NCBI GenBank assembly: GCA_015655075.1
Contig: JAATFT010000035.1
Coordinates: 1 to 64,000, forward strand
Direction of reading: 5' to 3'
Source of the DNA: Clostridiales bacterium
GTDB taxonomy: Bacteria > Bacillota > Clostridia > Lachnospirales > Lachnospiraceae
Length of the DNA stretch: 64,000 nt
The notes beneath the pieces are model-generated. The model saw nothing but the letters and a program-made list of their open reading frames with translations, ran no database searches and was not told the DNA's origin. The position numbers were made by a program, and so were the translations under genes. Of the stretch, positions 1-10,555 are shown in pieces (the stretch's first letter is position 1; each line of letters opens with the position of its first letter).

Positions 1-160
1 GTGCTGACAAGTTGATACTTGGACTAATGGTGTAGAATGGATTTTCATTCTGCGAGGCGGAGGAATGAGGCGTAGCGGTGGCTACGTCGATTGACGACAA
101 CGAAGCAGATGGAAATTCAGGCAAGCCATTAGACAAGATATCAACTTGCCAGTGCACTAG
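1..160. repeat. Imperfect ~160-bp palindromic (MITE-like) element, may extend left of the window
   Basis: Left end gtgctgacaagttgatacttggactaatgg pairs with right end ccattagacaagatatcaacttgccagtgcac; right tip continues as ctag; core ggcggaggaatgaggcgtagcggt recurs near 49400. Confidence 0.7.
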
Positions 161-248
161 CAGAGGCCGGAATTTAGCCGTTTCTACTTCATTAAGACAA
201 ATGTCTGACTGAGACAGTTGAAGAAAGGATAAATAGAAAGGATACAAT

Positions 249-1025
249 ATGAAAAATGCCAAGAAAATATTTTTGAGTCTGTTTGTGCCGGTCTTTGTGG
301 TAATAGCCTGGTACTATGCATCGAATTATACAGACACACCGCCAAGTATATTGCCGGGTATTGGCAAAGTGGGTAAGACGTTTCAGAGTTTAATTGTTAA
401 TAATCAGCTGCAGCAGGATTTGTCAATCAGTTTTATAAGAGTTATCAAAGGATATCTGTGGGCAATTATCCTGGGAGGTTCCCTGGGAATTTTAATGGGG
501 ATGTCGTCAACCGTAAAAAATATATTTAATTTATCCGCCACTACAGTGCGTCAGATTCCTATGATAGCATGGATTCCGTTAATCATGCTATGGTTTGGAA
601 TTGGTGAAAAATCCAAAGTTATAATTATCGTAATTGCGGCATTCTTTCCAATTATGATTAACACTTTAAACGGTATTGAAAGTACTCCCGGCGGCTACAT
701 AGAAGTGGCAAAGCTCTACCGGCTAAGTAAGTGGAAGACGTTTACCAAAGTATATCTGCCCCATGCCCTGCCTTCTATTTTTGTCGGGTTAAAGCTGGGA
801 TTAGGGGCGTCATGGATGGCGGTAGTGGCTTCTGAATTAATTGCGGCGTCCCAAGGTATCGGCTATCGAATGAGCGAAGCAAGAAGCTTAATGAAATCGG
901 ATGTGGTGATTACCTGCATGCTGGTTATTGGTCTGGTAGGTATATTAATGGATAAATGCCTGATATATCTTTTCCGGTTTCTGACACCCTGGGAGAGTAG
1001 GAACGGAGACAAAACGAATGGCTGA
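249..1025 (+). CDS. ABC transporter permease (nitrate/sulfonate/taurine SsuC/TauC-like)
   Basis: ORF; BPD_transp_1-like EAA-type region (IEVAKLYRLSKWKTFTKVYLPHALPSIFVGLKLGLG); overlaps next ATPase ORF. Confidence 0.9.
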   Translation: MKNAKKIFLSLFVPVFVVIAWYYASNYTDTPPSILPGIGKVGKTFQSLIVNNQLQQDLSISFIRVIKGYLWAIILGGSLGILMGMSSTVKNIFNLSATTVRQIPMIAWIPLIMLWFGIGEKSKVIIIVIAAFFPIMINTLNGIESTPGGYIEVAKLYRLSKWKTFTKVYLPHALPSIFVGLKLGLGASWMAVVASELIAASQGIGYRMSEARSLMKSDVVITCMLVIGLVGILMDKCLIYLFRFLTPWESRNGDKTNG

Positions 1026-1791
1026 TGAAATATTAAAAATAAAAGGATTAAATAAAAAATTTAAAGTAGATAAACAGGAAATTCCCGTTCTGCAAAATAT
1101 TAATTTAAGTGTTGAAAAAGGTGAATTTATCACCATCGTAGGACATAGCGGGTGCGGAAAAAGCACTTTACTTAAAATTATTGCCGGACTGGTGGATTAC
1201 CAGGAAGGCGAAGTAGTAAGAAACGGGAAGAAAGTAGCGGAGCCCGCGCCGGATTGCGGAATGGTGTTTCAAGAGCATAGATTGCTGCCATGGCTTAAGA
1301 TAAAAGACAATGTAGGATTTGGGATAAAAAATCTGCCGAAAGCAGAACGGGAGGAACTAATAAAGAGCCACATTGAGCTGGTTAATTTAAAAGGGTTTGA
1401 AAATGTATATCCAAATCAGCTTTCCGGAGGAATGTCACAAAGGGCGGCGATAGCAAGAGGGTTGGTTGCCAACCCGAGTATTCTGCTGCTGGATGAACCC
1501 TTTGGGGCATTGGATGCCCTGACAAGAATTCAGATGCAGAAGGAGATTCTGCGTATTTGGAAGGAAAAGAAGACAACAATGATTATGGTGACACACGATA
1601 TTGATGAAGCTATCTATTTGGGAGAAAGAATTATTGTTATGTCGGCACGACCGGGTGAAATAAAATTTATTATGAAAACGGAAGCATCTGCGGCCAAGAA
1701 AAGGGGAAGCTCAGATTTTGCATATTATAAGAAAAAGGTTTATGATTATTTCTTTGAAGATGTCGAAAATGTGGAGGAATATAGTATTTAA
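1018..1791 (+). CDS. ABC transporter ATP-binding protein (SsuB/TauB-like)
   Basis: Walker A GHSGCGKST, signature LSGGMSQR, Walker B ILLLDEPFGALD. Confidence 0.93.
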   Translation: MADEILKIKGLNKKFKVDKQEIPVLQNINLSVEKGEFITIVGHSGCGKSTLLKIIAGLVDYQEGEVVRNGKKVAEPAPDCGMVFQEHRLLPWLKIKDNVGFGIKNLPKAEREELIKSHIELVNLKGFENVYPNQLSGGMSQRAAIARGLVANPSILLLDEPFGALDALTRIQMQKEILRIWKEKKTTMIMVTHDIDEAIYLGERIIVMSARPGEIKFIMKTEASAAKKRGSSDFAYYKKKVYDYFFEDVENVEEYSI

Positions 1792-1855
1792 TCGGCAAAG
1801 GGAAGACAAAATTTATTCATTACATGGAAAATATTTATATATTATTTGCAGGCGA

Positions 1856-1884
1856 TTGACATCTGAATAGTTACCAATTATAAT
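1856..1884 (+). promoter_or_regulatory. sigma-70/A-type promoter TTGACA-N17-TATAAT
   Basis: TTGACA 1856-1861, TATAAT 1879-1884, 17-bp spacer. Confidence 0.65.
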
Positions 1885-1890
1885 CGGAAT

Positions 1891-1972
1891 CACATAATTT
1901 ACCAATATAGGAAACGAACTGGGCAACCGGAGGTTTAAAAATGCTAAAAACATTTTTATGCCTCTTTTTTTA
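1891..1972 (+). ncRNA. Candidate ~80-nt small RNA or leader ending at an intrinsic terminator
   Basis: Consensus promoter directly upstream; terminator stem gagg(ttt)aaaaatg / cattttt(atg)cctc then 8 T; no ORF in between. Confidence 0.4.
1930..1972 (+). terminator. Intrinsic terminator
   Basis: gaggtttaaaaatg-ctaaaaa-catttttatgcctc followed by ttttttttatt. Confidence 0.7.
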
Positions 1973-2211
1973 TTCAATAGGGAAAGTGCATCCTATTCGA
2001 TAAAAAACCTGCAGGGGAATGCGCAGACGTCGCAGGGTATCATGTCGCGAAGCAACCAAGTGTCAGCACAAAGTTTGCTTTGCAAACTCTTTTTTGTTTT
2101 CACAGCCGGGATGAAAACTCGTAATACTTGATTTTACGAAATTCTGATGATATGATGTTATGGATATGATTTCAAAGTAATAAAAATGAATTGAAGCTAA
2201 AGGAGTAAAAA

Positions 2212-4356
2212 ATGGATATTATTAAACAACTAAGGGATGAGCTTGGAATTAAAACGGAGCAGGCGGAGGCGGCCGTAAAGCTGATTGATGAGGGAAATAC
2301 CATACCGTTTATAGCCAGATACCGCAAGGAGGTTACAGGCTCTTTAAATGACGAGGTTTTAAGAAATCTTCACGAAAGACTTTTATATCTTCGGAATCTG
2401 GAAGAGAAAAAGGCCAGTGTTTTATCCAGTATAGAGGAACAGGGCAAATTGACAGAAGAATTAAGGGAACAGATAGTAGCGGCGACTACTCTGGTGGTGG
2501 TTGAGGATTTATACCGTCCCTATCGTCCGAAAAGAAGGACCAGGGCGACCATTGCAAAGGAAAAGGGCTTGGAACCTTTAGCCAATATCATACTTTTGCA
2601 GATGACAAACCATGCTGTTGAGAAAGAGGCCGAAAGCTTTCTGGACGCCGAAAAGGAAGTCGGCACCGTAGAAGAAGCCATTGCAGGTGCCATGGATATT
2701 ATTGCGGAAGGCGTTTCCGACGAGGCGGATTACCGTATCCATATCCGTAAGGTTACTTATGAGGAAGGTTTCCTTACCAGCACGGCAAAGGATGAAAGCC
2801 TTGAGAGTGTTTATGAGATGTATTATAATTTTGAAGAAAAACTTACGAAGCTGGCGGGACACCGGATTTTAGCCGTTAACCGGGGGGAAAAGGAAAAAAT
2901 TCTTACCGTAAAGATTACGGCTCCAGAAGAGAAAATACTTTTGTATCTGGAGAATAAAATTATTGTCAGACAGAATCCATATACAACGGATATATTAAAA
3001 AACGTAATAGAAGACAGTTATAAGCGGCTTATCGCCCCGGCCATTGAACGGGAAATCAGAAACGAGCTTACGGAAAAGGCAGAGAATGGAGCCATAAAGG
3101 TATTCGGAAAAAATTTGGAACAGCTCCTTATGCAGCCTCCCATAGCAGGACAGGTGGTACTGGGATGGGACCCGGCATTCCGTACGGGATGTAAGTTGGC
3201 GGTCGTTGACGGAACCGGCAAGGTTCTGGACACGGTGGTCATTTATCCCACCGCCCCTCAGAATAAAGTGGAGGAAGCGAAAAGAATTGTCGCAGGGTTA
3301 ATAAAAAAATTCGGAATTACTTTAATATCCGTTGGCAACGGTACGGCTTCCAGAGAATCCGAAAGGATTATTGTGGATATGCTGAAGGAGATTAACAGTA
3401 AGGCCCGGTATATTATTGTAAACGAAGCCGGTGCTTCCGTATATTCCGCAAGTAAGCTGGCAGGGGAGGAATTCCCGAATTTTGATGTAGGGCAGCGCAG
3501 CGCCGCCTCCATTGCAAGAAGATTGCAGGATCCTTTGGCGGAGTTAGTTAAAATTGATCCCAAATCCATCGGTGTGGGGCAGTATCAGCATGATATGGAC
3601 CAGAAAAAGCTTTCCGAGGCGTTAACCGGTGTGGTGGAGGACTGTGTTAATAAAGTCGGGGTGGATTTAAATACGGCCTCCGCTTCCCTGCTCCAATATA
3701 TTTCAGGAATCACAAAGGCTATTGCGAAAAATATCGTAACCTACCGGGAGGAAAACGGCAGATTTACCGGCCGTAATCAGCTGCTTAAAGTGGCCAAGCT
3801 TGGTCCTAAAGCTTTTGAGCAATGCGCGGGTTTTATGAGAATCCAGGAGGGCAAGAATCCCCTGGATGCAACCGGCGTCCATCCGGAATCCTATGAAGCT
3901 GCAAAGGGTCTCCTTAAGAAGCTCTCCTTCAATACGGAGGATATTAAGGCCGGCAAACTTTCTGAACTAGGAAAACAGATTAAGGATAAAGGGGTTATGG
4001 CAAAAGAATTGGGAATCGGTGAGATTACCCTGACGGATATTATTAAAGAATTGGAAAAACCGGGAAGGGATCCCCGTGACGAGATGCCAAAACCAATCCT
4101 TCGCACCGACGTGCTGGAAATGAAAGATCTGGGGGAAGGTATGATATTAAAAGGAACTGTGAGAAATGTTATTGATTTTGGCGCCTTTGTGGATATCGGA
4201 GTCCATCAGGACGGACTGGTCCACATATCCCAGCTTACCAATAAGAAATTCGTAAAGCATCCTCTGGAGGTATTAAGCGTAGGGGATATTGTGGAAGTAA
4301 AGGTTCTAAGCGTGGATGCGGCGAAGAAACGTATCCAGTTAACTATGATAATGTAA
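2212..4356 (+). CDS. tex: Tex-family RNA-binding transcription accessory protein
   Basis: Full-length 714 aa; Tex N-terminus, YqgF-like domain (VVLGWDPAFRTGCKLAVVDGTGKVLDT), HhH region, C-terminal S1 domain (GTVRNVIDFGAFVDIGVHQDGLVHISQ). Confidence 0.97.
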   Translation: MDIIKQLRDELGIKTEQAEAAVKLIDEGNTIPFIARYRKEVTGSLNDEVLRNLHERLLYLRNLEEKKASVLSSIEEQGKLTEELREQIVAATTLVVVEDLYRPYRPKRRTRATIAKEKGLEPLANIILLQMTNHAVEKEAESFLDAEKEVGTVEEAIAGAMDIIAEGVSDEADYRIHIRKVTYEEGFLTSTAKDESLESVYEMYYNFEEKLTKLAGHRILAVNRGEKEKILTVKITAPEEKILLYLENKIIVRQNPYTTDILKNVIEDSYKRLIAPAIEREIRNELTEKAENGAIKVFGKNLEQLLMQPPIAGQVVLGWDPAFRTGCKLAVVDGTGKVLDTVVIYPTAPQNKVEEAKRIVAGLIKKFGITLISVGNGTASRESERIIVDMLKEINSKARYIIVNEAGASVYSASKLAGEEFPNFDVGQRSAASIARRLQDPLAELVKIDPKSIGVGQYQHDMDQKKLSEALTGVVEDCVNKVGVDLNTASASLLQYISGITKAIAKNIVTYREENGRFTGRNQLLKVAKLGPKAFEQCAGFMRIQEGKNPLDATGVHPESYEAAKGLLKKLSFNTEDIKAGKLSELGKQIKDKGVMAKELGIGEITLTDIIKELEKPGRDPRDEMPKPILRTDVLEMKDLGEGMILKGTVRNVIDFGAFVDIGVHQDGLVHISQLTNKKFVKHPLEVLSVGDIVEVKVLSVDAAKKRIQLTMIM

Positions 4357-4424
4357 TAAAGCTGCCAATTTCAATTAGCTTGCATAAATATGAGAATTAG
4401 CTGATTTTAGAGAGGATGTTGTTT

Positions 4425-4575
4425 ATGGTTCAATTGCAGCAGTTAATATTCTTTGAAACCGTTGCCGATATGAAAAGCATGAATAAGGCTGCCCAGGCGC
4501 TTTACATTAGCCAGCCTAATTTAAGCAAAGCGATTCGAAGCCTGGAAAATGAATTAAATATTAAGATATTTGAAC
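4425..4575 (+). pseudogene. LysR-family regulator, N-terminal HTH only (truncated)
   Basis: MVQLQQLIFFETVADMKSMNKAAQALYISQPNLSKAIRSLENELNIKIFER is a LysR HTH; homology stops where an opposite-strand AraC fragment begins. Confidence 0.75.
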
Positions 4576-5013
4576 GATACTTTGCTCGGGAACCTGGCTG
4601 AAAAACTGGCTGGTAAAAAAGGAGCGCCGAAAGACAGTATTAATTACGATATCGTTGGCACCTTTATATTCTGCACAGTGGATGACGTTAGAACCCAATA
4701 TACAGACATCCCCTTTTTCAAGAGAAATATTCTGTCCGTTGATAATAAAACGGCAGGAACCTTCATAAATATAATTCATTTCCATGTCTTTGTGAAAATG
4801 GGGCGGGATAATGGTATAACGGGTCTCTTTAATCAAGGCTATATTGTCATTCAAAAGTGTGTTTTTAAAATCGAAATAATAAACCTGCTGGTGATCTACC
4901 GTACAGACAGGAATGTTTAAATAAGCCGGACTTAAGATATTCGGATGAAGAATATGCCACGTTTCGCTGTATGTTTCCTGGTGAAGAAATTCTTCTAATT
5001 CTTTATAGTTCAC
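4561..5013 (-). pseudogene. AraC-family regulator, N-terminal cupin half only (HTH missing)
   Basis: IPPHFHKDMEMNYIYEGSCRFIINGQNISLEKGDVCILGSNVIH is a cupin sensor domain; ends at the LysR breakpoint with no AraC HTH. Confidence 0.7.
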
Positions 5014-5148
5014 AGCAATTTCCCTTTCAAAAAGTTTTTTATTATCTTTAATTCTAGCATATGTAAATTTGTTAGTCTACAGCTTTATTTATGACATTTT
5101 CTATGTGAAATATTGATAGTATTATATAATATAGGATGTATCTACTAA

Positions 5149-6645
<1,497 letters not shown>

Positions 6646-6661
6646 GGGAGGTCAAAGTATT

Positions 6662-8476
6662 ATGGGTAATAAAGAATTAGCTAAAAAAATCATTAATCTA
6701 TTGGGTGGCAAGGATAATATTCAATATGCACTACATTGTATTACCAGATTGCGGTTTAATCTTAAGGATGACTCCAAAGCAGACATGAAACAGATTGAAA
6801 AGCTGGAGGGTGTTATAGGTGTTCAGTCCCAGAACGGACAGCAGCAGGTTATCATCGGAAGCCATGTGGCCAGTGTATTTTCCGAAATAGAACCGTTATT
6901 AAATAACGGAACAAGTAATAGTGAAGGTAAAAGTGAAAATAACAGGAAGTTTTCACTTTCCGTAATAGTGGAAACGATTGCGGGTATTTTTTCACCTATT
7001 ATACCTGCATTAGTTGCCGCAGGTATGCTAAAGGGTGTTCTGGCGCTTCTGACAGGTTTTAATATTATCAGCGGAGAAGGCGGCACCTACCAGATATTTG
7101 ACATGATTTCCGATATTACTTTTTACTTTCTTCCGTTTATACTTGCAGTGTCCAGTGCCAGAAAGTTTAAAGTGAACGAATATCTTGGACTTTGCGTTGC
7201 GGGTGCATTGATGTATCCTACAATCATTAACGCTGTTGGGGATGAAGCGGCGAAGCCAATTATATTTATAAATATGGCAATCCCCATTTATAAATATGCG
7301 GACTCCGTATTTCCCGTTATTCTCGGAGTTCTTCTTTTAAGCATTATCTATAAATTTTTTGAGCGCATTATTCCTAATATTTTTAAGCTGGTTTTGGTGC
7401 CTATGATTTCACTGGTAATTACAATACCGTTAACCTTATTGTTCCTGGCTCCTATCGGCGCTATAGGCGGTATTAAGCTGGCAAGCGGCATTGTATGGTT
7501 ATTTCAGACATTAGGTCCCCTGGCAGGTTTCCTTTTGGGCTTTTTCATGCCGTTAATCGTACTTTGCGGCATGCATCAGTCAACCTCTCCAATCCAGCTG
7601 CAAAATATTGCAACTTTAGGATATGATTATCTTCTTCCGGTATCTTTCTGCCATAATATGGCCGAATCCGGCGCGGCATTTGGAGTAGGCCTAAGATCGA
7701 AAAGCAGCGCATTAAAGGCGATTGCATTTTCAACCAGCTTTTCCGCCTTCATTGGTATATCCGAACCGGCACTGTTTACTATTAATGTAAGAAAAAAACG
7801 TCCGTTGATTGCTGCGATGATTGGTAACGGTGTGGGTGGTTTTCTTACGGTTTTACTTGGCGTAAAATGCTTTGCCTTCGTAATGCCCGGTATTACGTCG
7901 CTTCCTGTATATTCCAACAATGGAAATATGATTAATCTTTTACTTATGACGTTTTGCATTGCGGTTTCATTCTTAGTATCCGCGGTTGCCGCATTTTTTT
8001 CGGGTTTTGAAGACGATCCGGTTTCTGATTCCGCTGCGGATGAAGTAATAATTTTAAGTCCGATGAAAGGAACATTGATACCCTTATCCGAAGTTAAGGA
8101 TGAGACTTTTTCCGGCGGAAGCTGCGGTGAAGGTGTTGCCATTATTCCAGAGGAAGGAAAAGTTGCGGCACCTTGCGACGCCACTGTGGAAGCGGTTATG
8201 GGACATGCCGTCGGCCTGAAAACAAGCACAGGGAAAGAATTATTGATTCATGTGGGCATCAATACGGTGGAATTAAATGGAAAGTTTTTCACTCCAAAAG
8301 TAAAGGTAGGAGAAAAGGTACGTTATGGCCAGGAATTATTACGCTTTGAAATGGCGGATATCGCGAATGCAGGTTATGATACTACCACAATGATAACATG
8401 TACAAACGGTACAATTAAATCGGAAAAAACATCAGGGAATATTTCCAGGTTAGAGCAGATATTTATCATTGAATAA
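6662..8476 (+). CDS. bglP: PTS beta-glucoside-specific EIIBCA
   Basis: EIIB CITRLRF motif, EIIC membrane region, C-terminal EIIA (LLIHVGINTVELNGKFF). Confidence 0.93.
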   Translation: MGNKELAKKIINLLGGKDNIQYALHCITRLRFNLKDDSKADMKQIEKLEGVIGVQSQNGQQQVIIGSHVASVFSEIEPLLNNGTSNSEGKSENNRKFSLSVIVETIAGIFSPIIPALVAAGMLKGVLALLTGFNIISGEGGTYQIFDMISDITFYFLPFILAVSSARKFKVNEYLGLCVAGALMYPTIINAVGDEAAKPIIFINMAIPIYKYADSVFPVILGVLLLSIIYKFFERIIPNIFKLVLVPMISLVITIPLTLLFLAPIGAIGGIKLASGIVWLFQTLGPLAGFLLGFFMPLIVLCGMHQSTSPIQLQNIATLGYDYLLPVSFCHNMAESGAAFGVGLRSKSSALKAIAFSTSFSAFIGISEPALFTINVRKKRPLIAAMIGNGVGGFLTVLLGVKCFAFVMPGITSLPVYSNNGNMINLLLMTFCIAVSFLVSAVAAFFSGFEDDPVSDSAADEVIILSPMKGTLIPLSEVKDETFSGGSCGEGVAIIPEEGKVAAPCDATVEAVMGHAVGLKTSTGKELLIHVGINTVELNGKFFTPKVKVGEKVRYGQELLRFEMADIANAGYDTTTMITCTNGTIKSEKTSGNISRLEQIFIIE

Positions 8477-8516
8477 TTGAATTAATCATTGAATCATCTA
8501 AAGCATTTTTATGTAA

Positions 8517-8565
8517 AAGAGTTTCAGATTTTGTATTTAATTGTGCAAATCTGGGACTCTTTTTA
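8517..8565 (+). terminator. Intrinsic terminator after the PTS gene
   Basis: aaagagtttcagattt ... caaatctgggactctttttaa. Confidence 0.6.
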
Positions 8566-8570
8566 AACTT

Positions 8571-8627
8571 ACAGGTAAGTCCCCCGCCTCTTAGGGAGGC
8601 TAAGCGGTGAATTTGGGACTTACTTGT
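8571..8627 (+). repeat. 57-bp palindromic repeat, copy 1
   Basis: acaggtaagtccc...gggacttacttgt; shares sequence with 9707-9763 and, inverted, 50939-50995. Confidence 0.75.
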
Positions 8628-8888
8628 TTGCGCCGGAGTTCAGAATAATGAACAAGCTCAAAGAATATAGTAAAATAAATTGCCATGCCGTAATATTTTA
8701 TATTGTACTAAGTAAAAATGTAATATTTTGCGATGAAAAGATGGTTAAATTTATAAATGCTGTATTGTTAATTATTAACAGGTGTTTTATAATTTTAAGG
8801 ACATGGTAAAGTTTTACTGTCATATAACTGCCGGTGAAGTTTACTTTTAAAAACCATGGGCTGTATTAATAAACAAAAGGATCAAGAC

Positions 8889-8957
8889 TAGAGTGTGTTT
8901 GAAAAATGCTTGTGCCGGGCATTCAGAACGGTGCGATGATTTTTCAAACACGCTCTA
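8889..8957. mobile_element. Short MITE (69 bp) with TA-flanked inverted repeats GAGYGTGTTTGAAAAAT
   Basis: tagagtgtgtttgaaaaat...atttttcaaacacgctcta; same termini and inner ttcagaacggt as 37467-37631. Confidence 0.75.
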
Positions 8958-8976
8958 AGACAGGGGAGATAATCGG

Positions 8977-9702
8977 ATGAATCAATGGATTGATATACAC
9001 AGCCATATTTTACCGGCTGTGGATAATGGTTCCGTTAGTATGAGCCAGACAAAAAATATGCTTAAGATAGCTTACGAAGAGGGAATTAGCCATATTGTAG
9101 CCACCCCCCATTACGGCGTGGGCTGCAGAAACCCGGACTTTCAGGAGCTTGAGAATAAGCTGGAACTGGTAAGACGGGAGGCGGAACAGATTGATAAGAA
9201 TTTCCGGGTTGATCTGGGAAATGAAGTATATTTTAGCGATGATATCATTGAACATCTGAGAAAGAAAAAAGCTTTGACGTTAGCAGGGACCAGATACATA
9301 CTGGTGGAATTTGCTTCCTGTGAAGATTATCGGATTATAAAAACAGGTCTGCACCGGTTGCTGATATACGGATACTTACCGGTTCTGGCCCATGTGGAGC
9401 AATACGAAGCTTTATACCAGAATTATGAAGGCATTTACGATATGATCCGGCTGGGGGCCTATATGCAGATGAATATTTCCAGTATTATAGGAAAAAGTAC
9501 GGACAGGAGGGTGACACACTGCAAAAAATTGATGGAATACGATTTAATACATATTCTAGGTACGGACGCTCATTCGGATTATGGCAGAACTCCCAGGTTG
9601 AAGGAGGGACTGTCAGTAATAAAAAAGAAATTCGGGGATTCTCTCGTCAATAAATTATTATTGGACAATACAAGAAAATTACTGAACAATCAATATATTT
9701 AA
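8977..9702 (+). CDS. CpsB/CapC-type PHP-domain tyrosine-protein phosphatase
   Basis: MNQWIDIHSHILPAVDNGS, ATPHYGVG, LAHVEQYEAL, LGTDAHSDYGRTP are PHP metal-site motifs. Confidence 0.88.
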   Translation: MNQWIDIHSHILPAVDNGSVSMSQTKNMLKIAYEEGISHIVATPHYGVGCRNPDFQELENKLELVRREAEQIDKNFRVDLGNEVYFSDDIIEHLRKKKALTLAGTRYILVEFASCEDYRIIKTGLHRLLIYGYLPVLAHVEQYEALYQNYEGIYDMIRLGAYMQMNISSIIGKSTDRRVTHCKKLMEYDLIHILGTDAHSDYGRTPRLKEGLSVIKKKFGDSLVNKLLLDNTRKLLNNQYI

Positions 9703-9706
9703 CCTT

Positions 9707-9763
9707 ACAAGTAAGTTCCCCGCTTCTTAGCGAAGTGTAAGCGGTGAGTTTGGGATCTACTTA
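9707..9763 (+). repeat. 57-bp palindromic repeat, copy 2
   Basis: acaagtaagttccccgcttcttagcgaagtgtaagcggtgagtttgggatctactta. Confidence 0.7.
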
Positions 9764-9791
9764 TTATGTTAAATTAATTTAGGAGAATGGT

Positions 9792-9900
9792 ATGGATGGG
9801 TTTATTGATATATATAGTCATATATTGCCTGAAATGGACGAGGGTTCCAAAAATGTGGAACAGACAATCAATATGGTTAAAATTGCTTATGAAGAATTTG
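9792..9900 (+). pseudogene. Second CpsB-like gene, N-terminal fragment only
   Basis: MDGFIDIYSHILPEMDEGSKNVEQTINMVKIAYEE aligns with the start of 8977-9702, then breaks. Confidence 0.7.
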
Positions 9901-9902
9901 TT

Positions 9903-10378
9903 TGCAATATTTTGTTTCACTGTTCTGTCTGTTCGGAGCTGTATAATCCAGAATGGATTTAAATATTTCGTTCAGGTATTCTTCGATTTCATCCACTGTA
10001 TCCTAGCCTGCAATTTCGGAGTAAATATTAATATTACTTCTGAAGATTTTGCTTGTATTAATATTATGCTCCATCAGATATTTAATTGTTGCACCGACTA
10101 ATTGATTAAAAATCAGAAGGATATTATCATTTGAAATATCCTTTTCCTCCTTTATCTGATTCACTGCTTCCTTAAGTTCTGTCTTTAAGCTGTCAAAATC
10201 CCCATTGTTTAAAAAATTGAGAATCTTTTTCTCACTGCTATACGAATAATGAAATTTTTGGTTCTCCTTTTCCTGTGAGCCCCAGAATATAATACTGTCC
10301 ATCCCGGTAATAATCTGTGTTTTACGGCTTCCGAAGTCTCGTAAACTCATTCTTTCATGCCCTCACAACCCGCATGAA
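9903..10378 (-). pseudogene. Internal fragment of a membrane AraC regulator, near-duplicate of ~35201-35680
   Basis: SIIFWGSQEKENQKFHYSYSSEKKILNFLNNGDFDSLKTELKEAVNQIKEEKDISNDNILLIFNQLVGATIKYLMEHNINTSKIFRSNINIYSEIAG nearly identical to the 786-aa regulator at 34883. Confidence 0.9.
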
Positions 10379-10555
10379 CTCATAATGTTTTAAATGAAAC
10401 AGGCAATAGTTTCTGGATCTCCCTATCCGCGGATTAAATTGATTTGAATTACTGCCTATTCTATTTATTATCACGGATGGGAGATTAATACAGCGGAGGT
10501 GGGATGAAACCCTTAAGCCGCTGTATTTCTGTCTCCTGCTTATGTGGAGAACGTT

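Noticed and set aside
945-1166. Many short antisense ORFs in the supplied track (e.g. 945-1166, 2578-2862, 3258-3569, 7627-8229, 47965-48801)
   Set aside because: They lie opposite well-supported genes, have low-complexity or implausible protein composition and no recognisable domain; treated as shadow ORFs.
10491-10527. Hairpin tacagcgg...ccgctgta downstream of the GH32 gene
   Set aside because: Stable stem, but no clear T tract on the minus strand, so not called as an intrinsic terminator.
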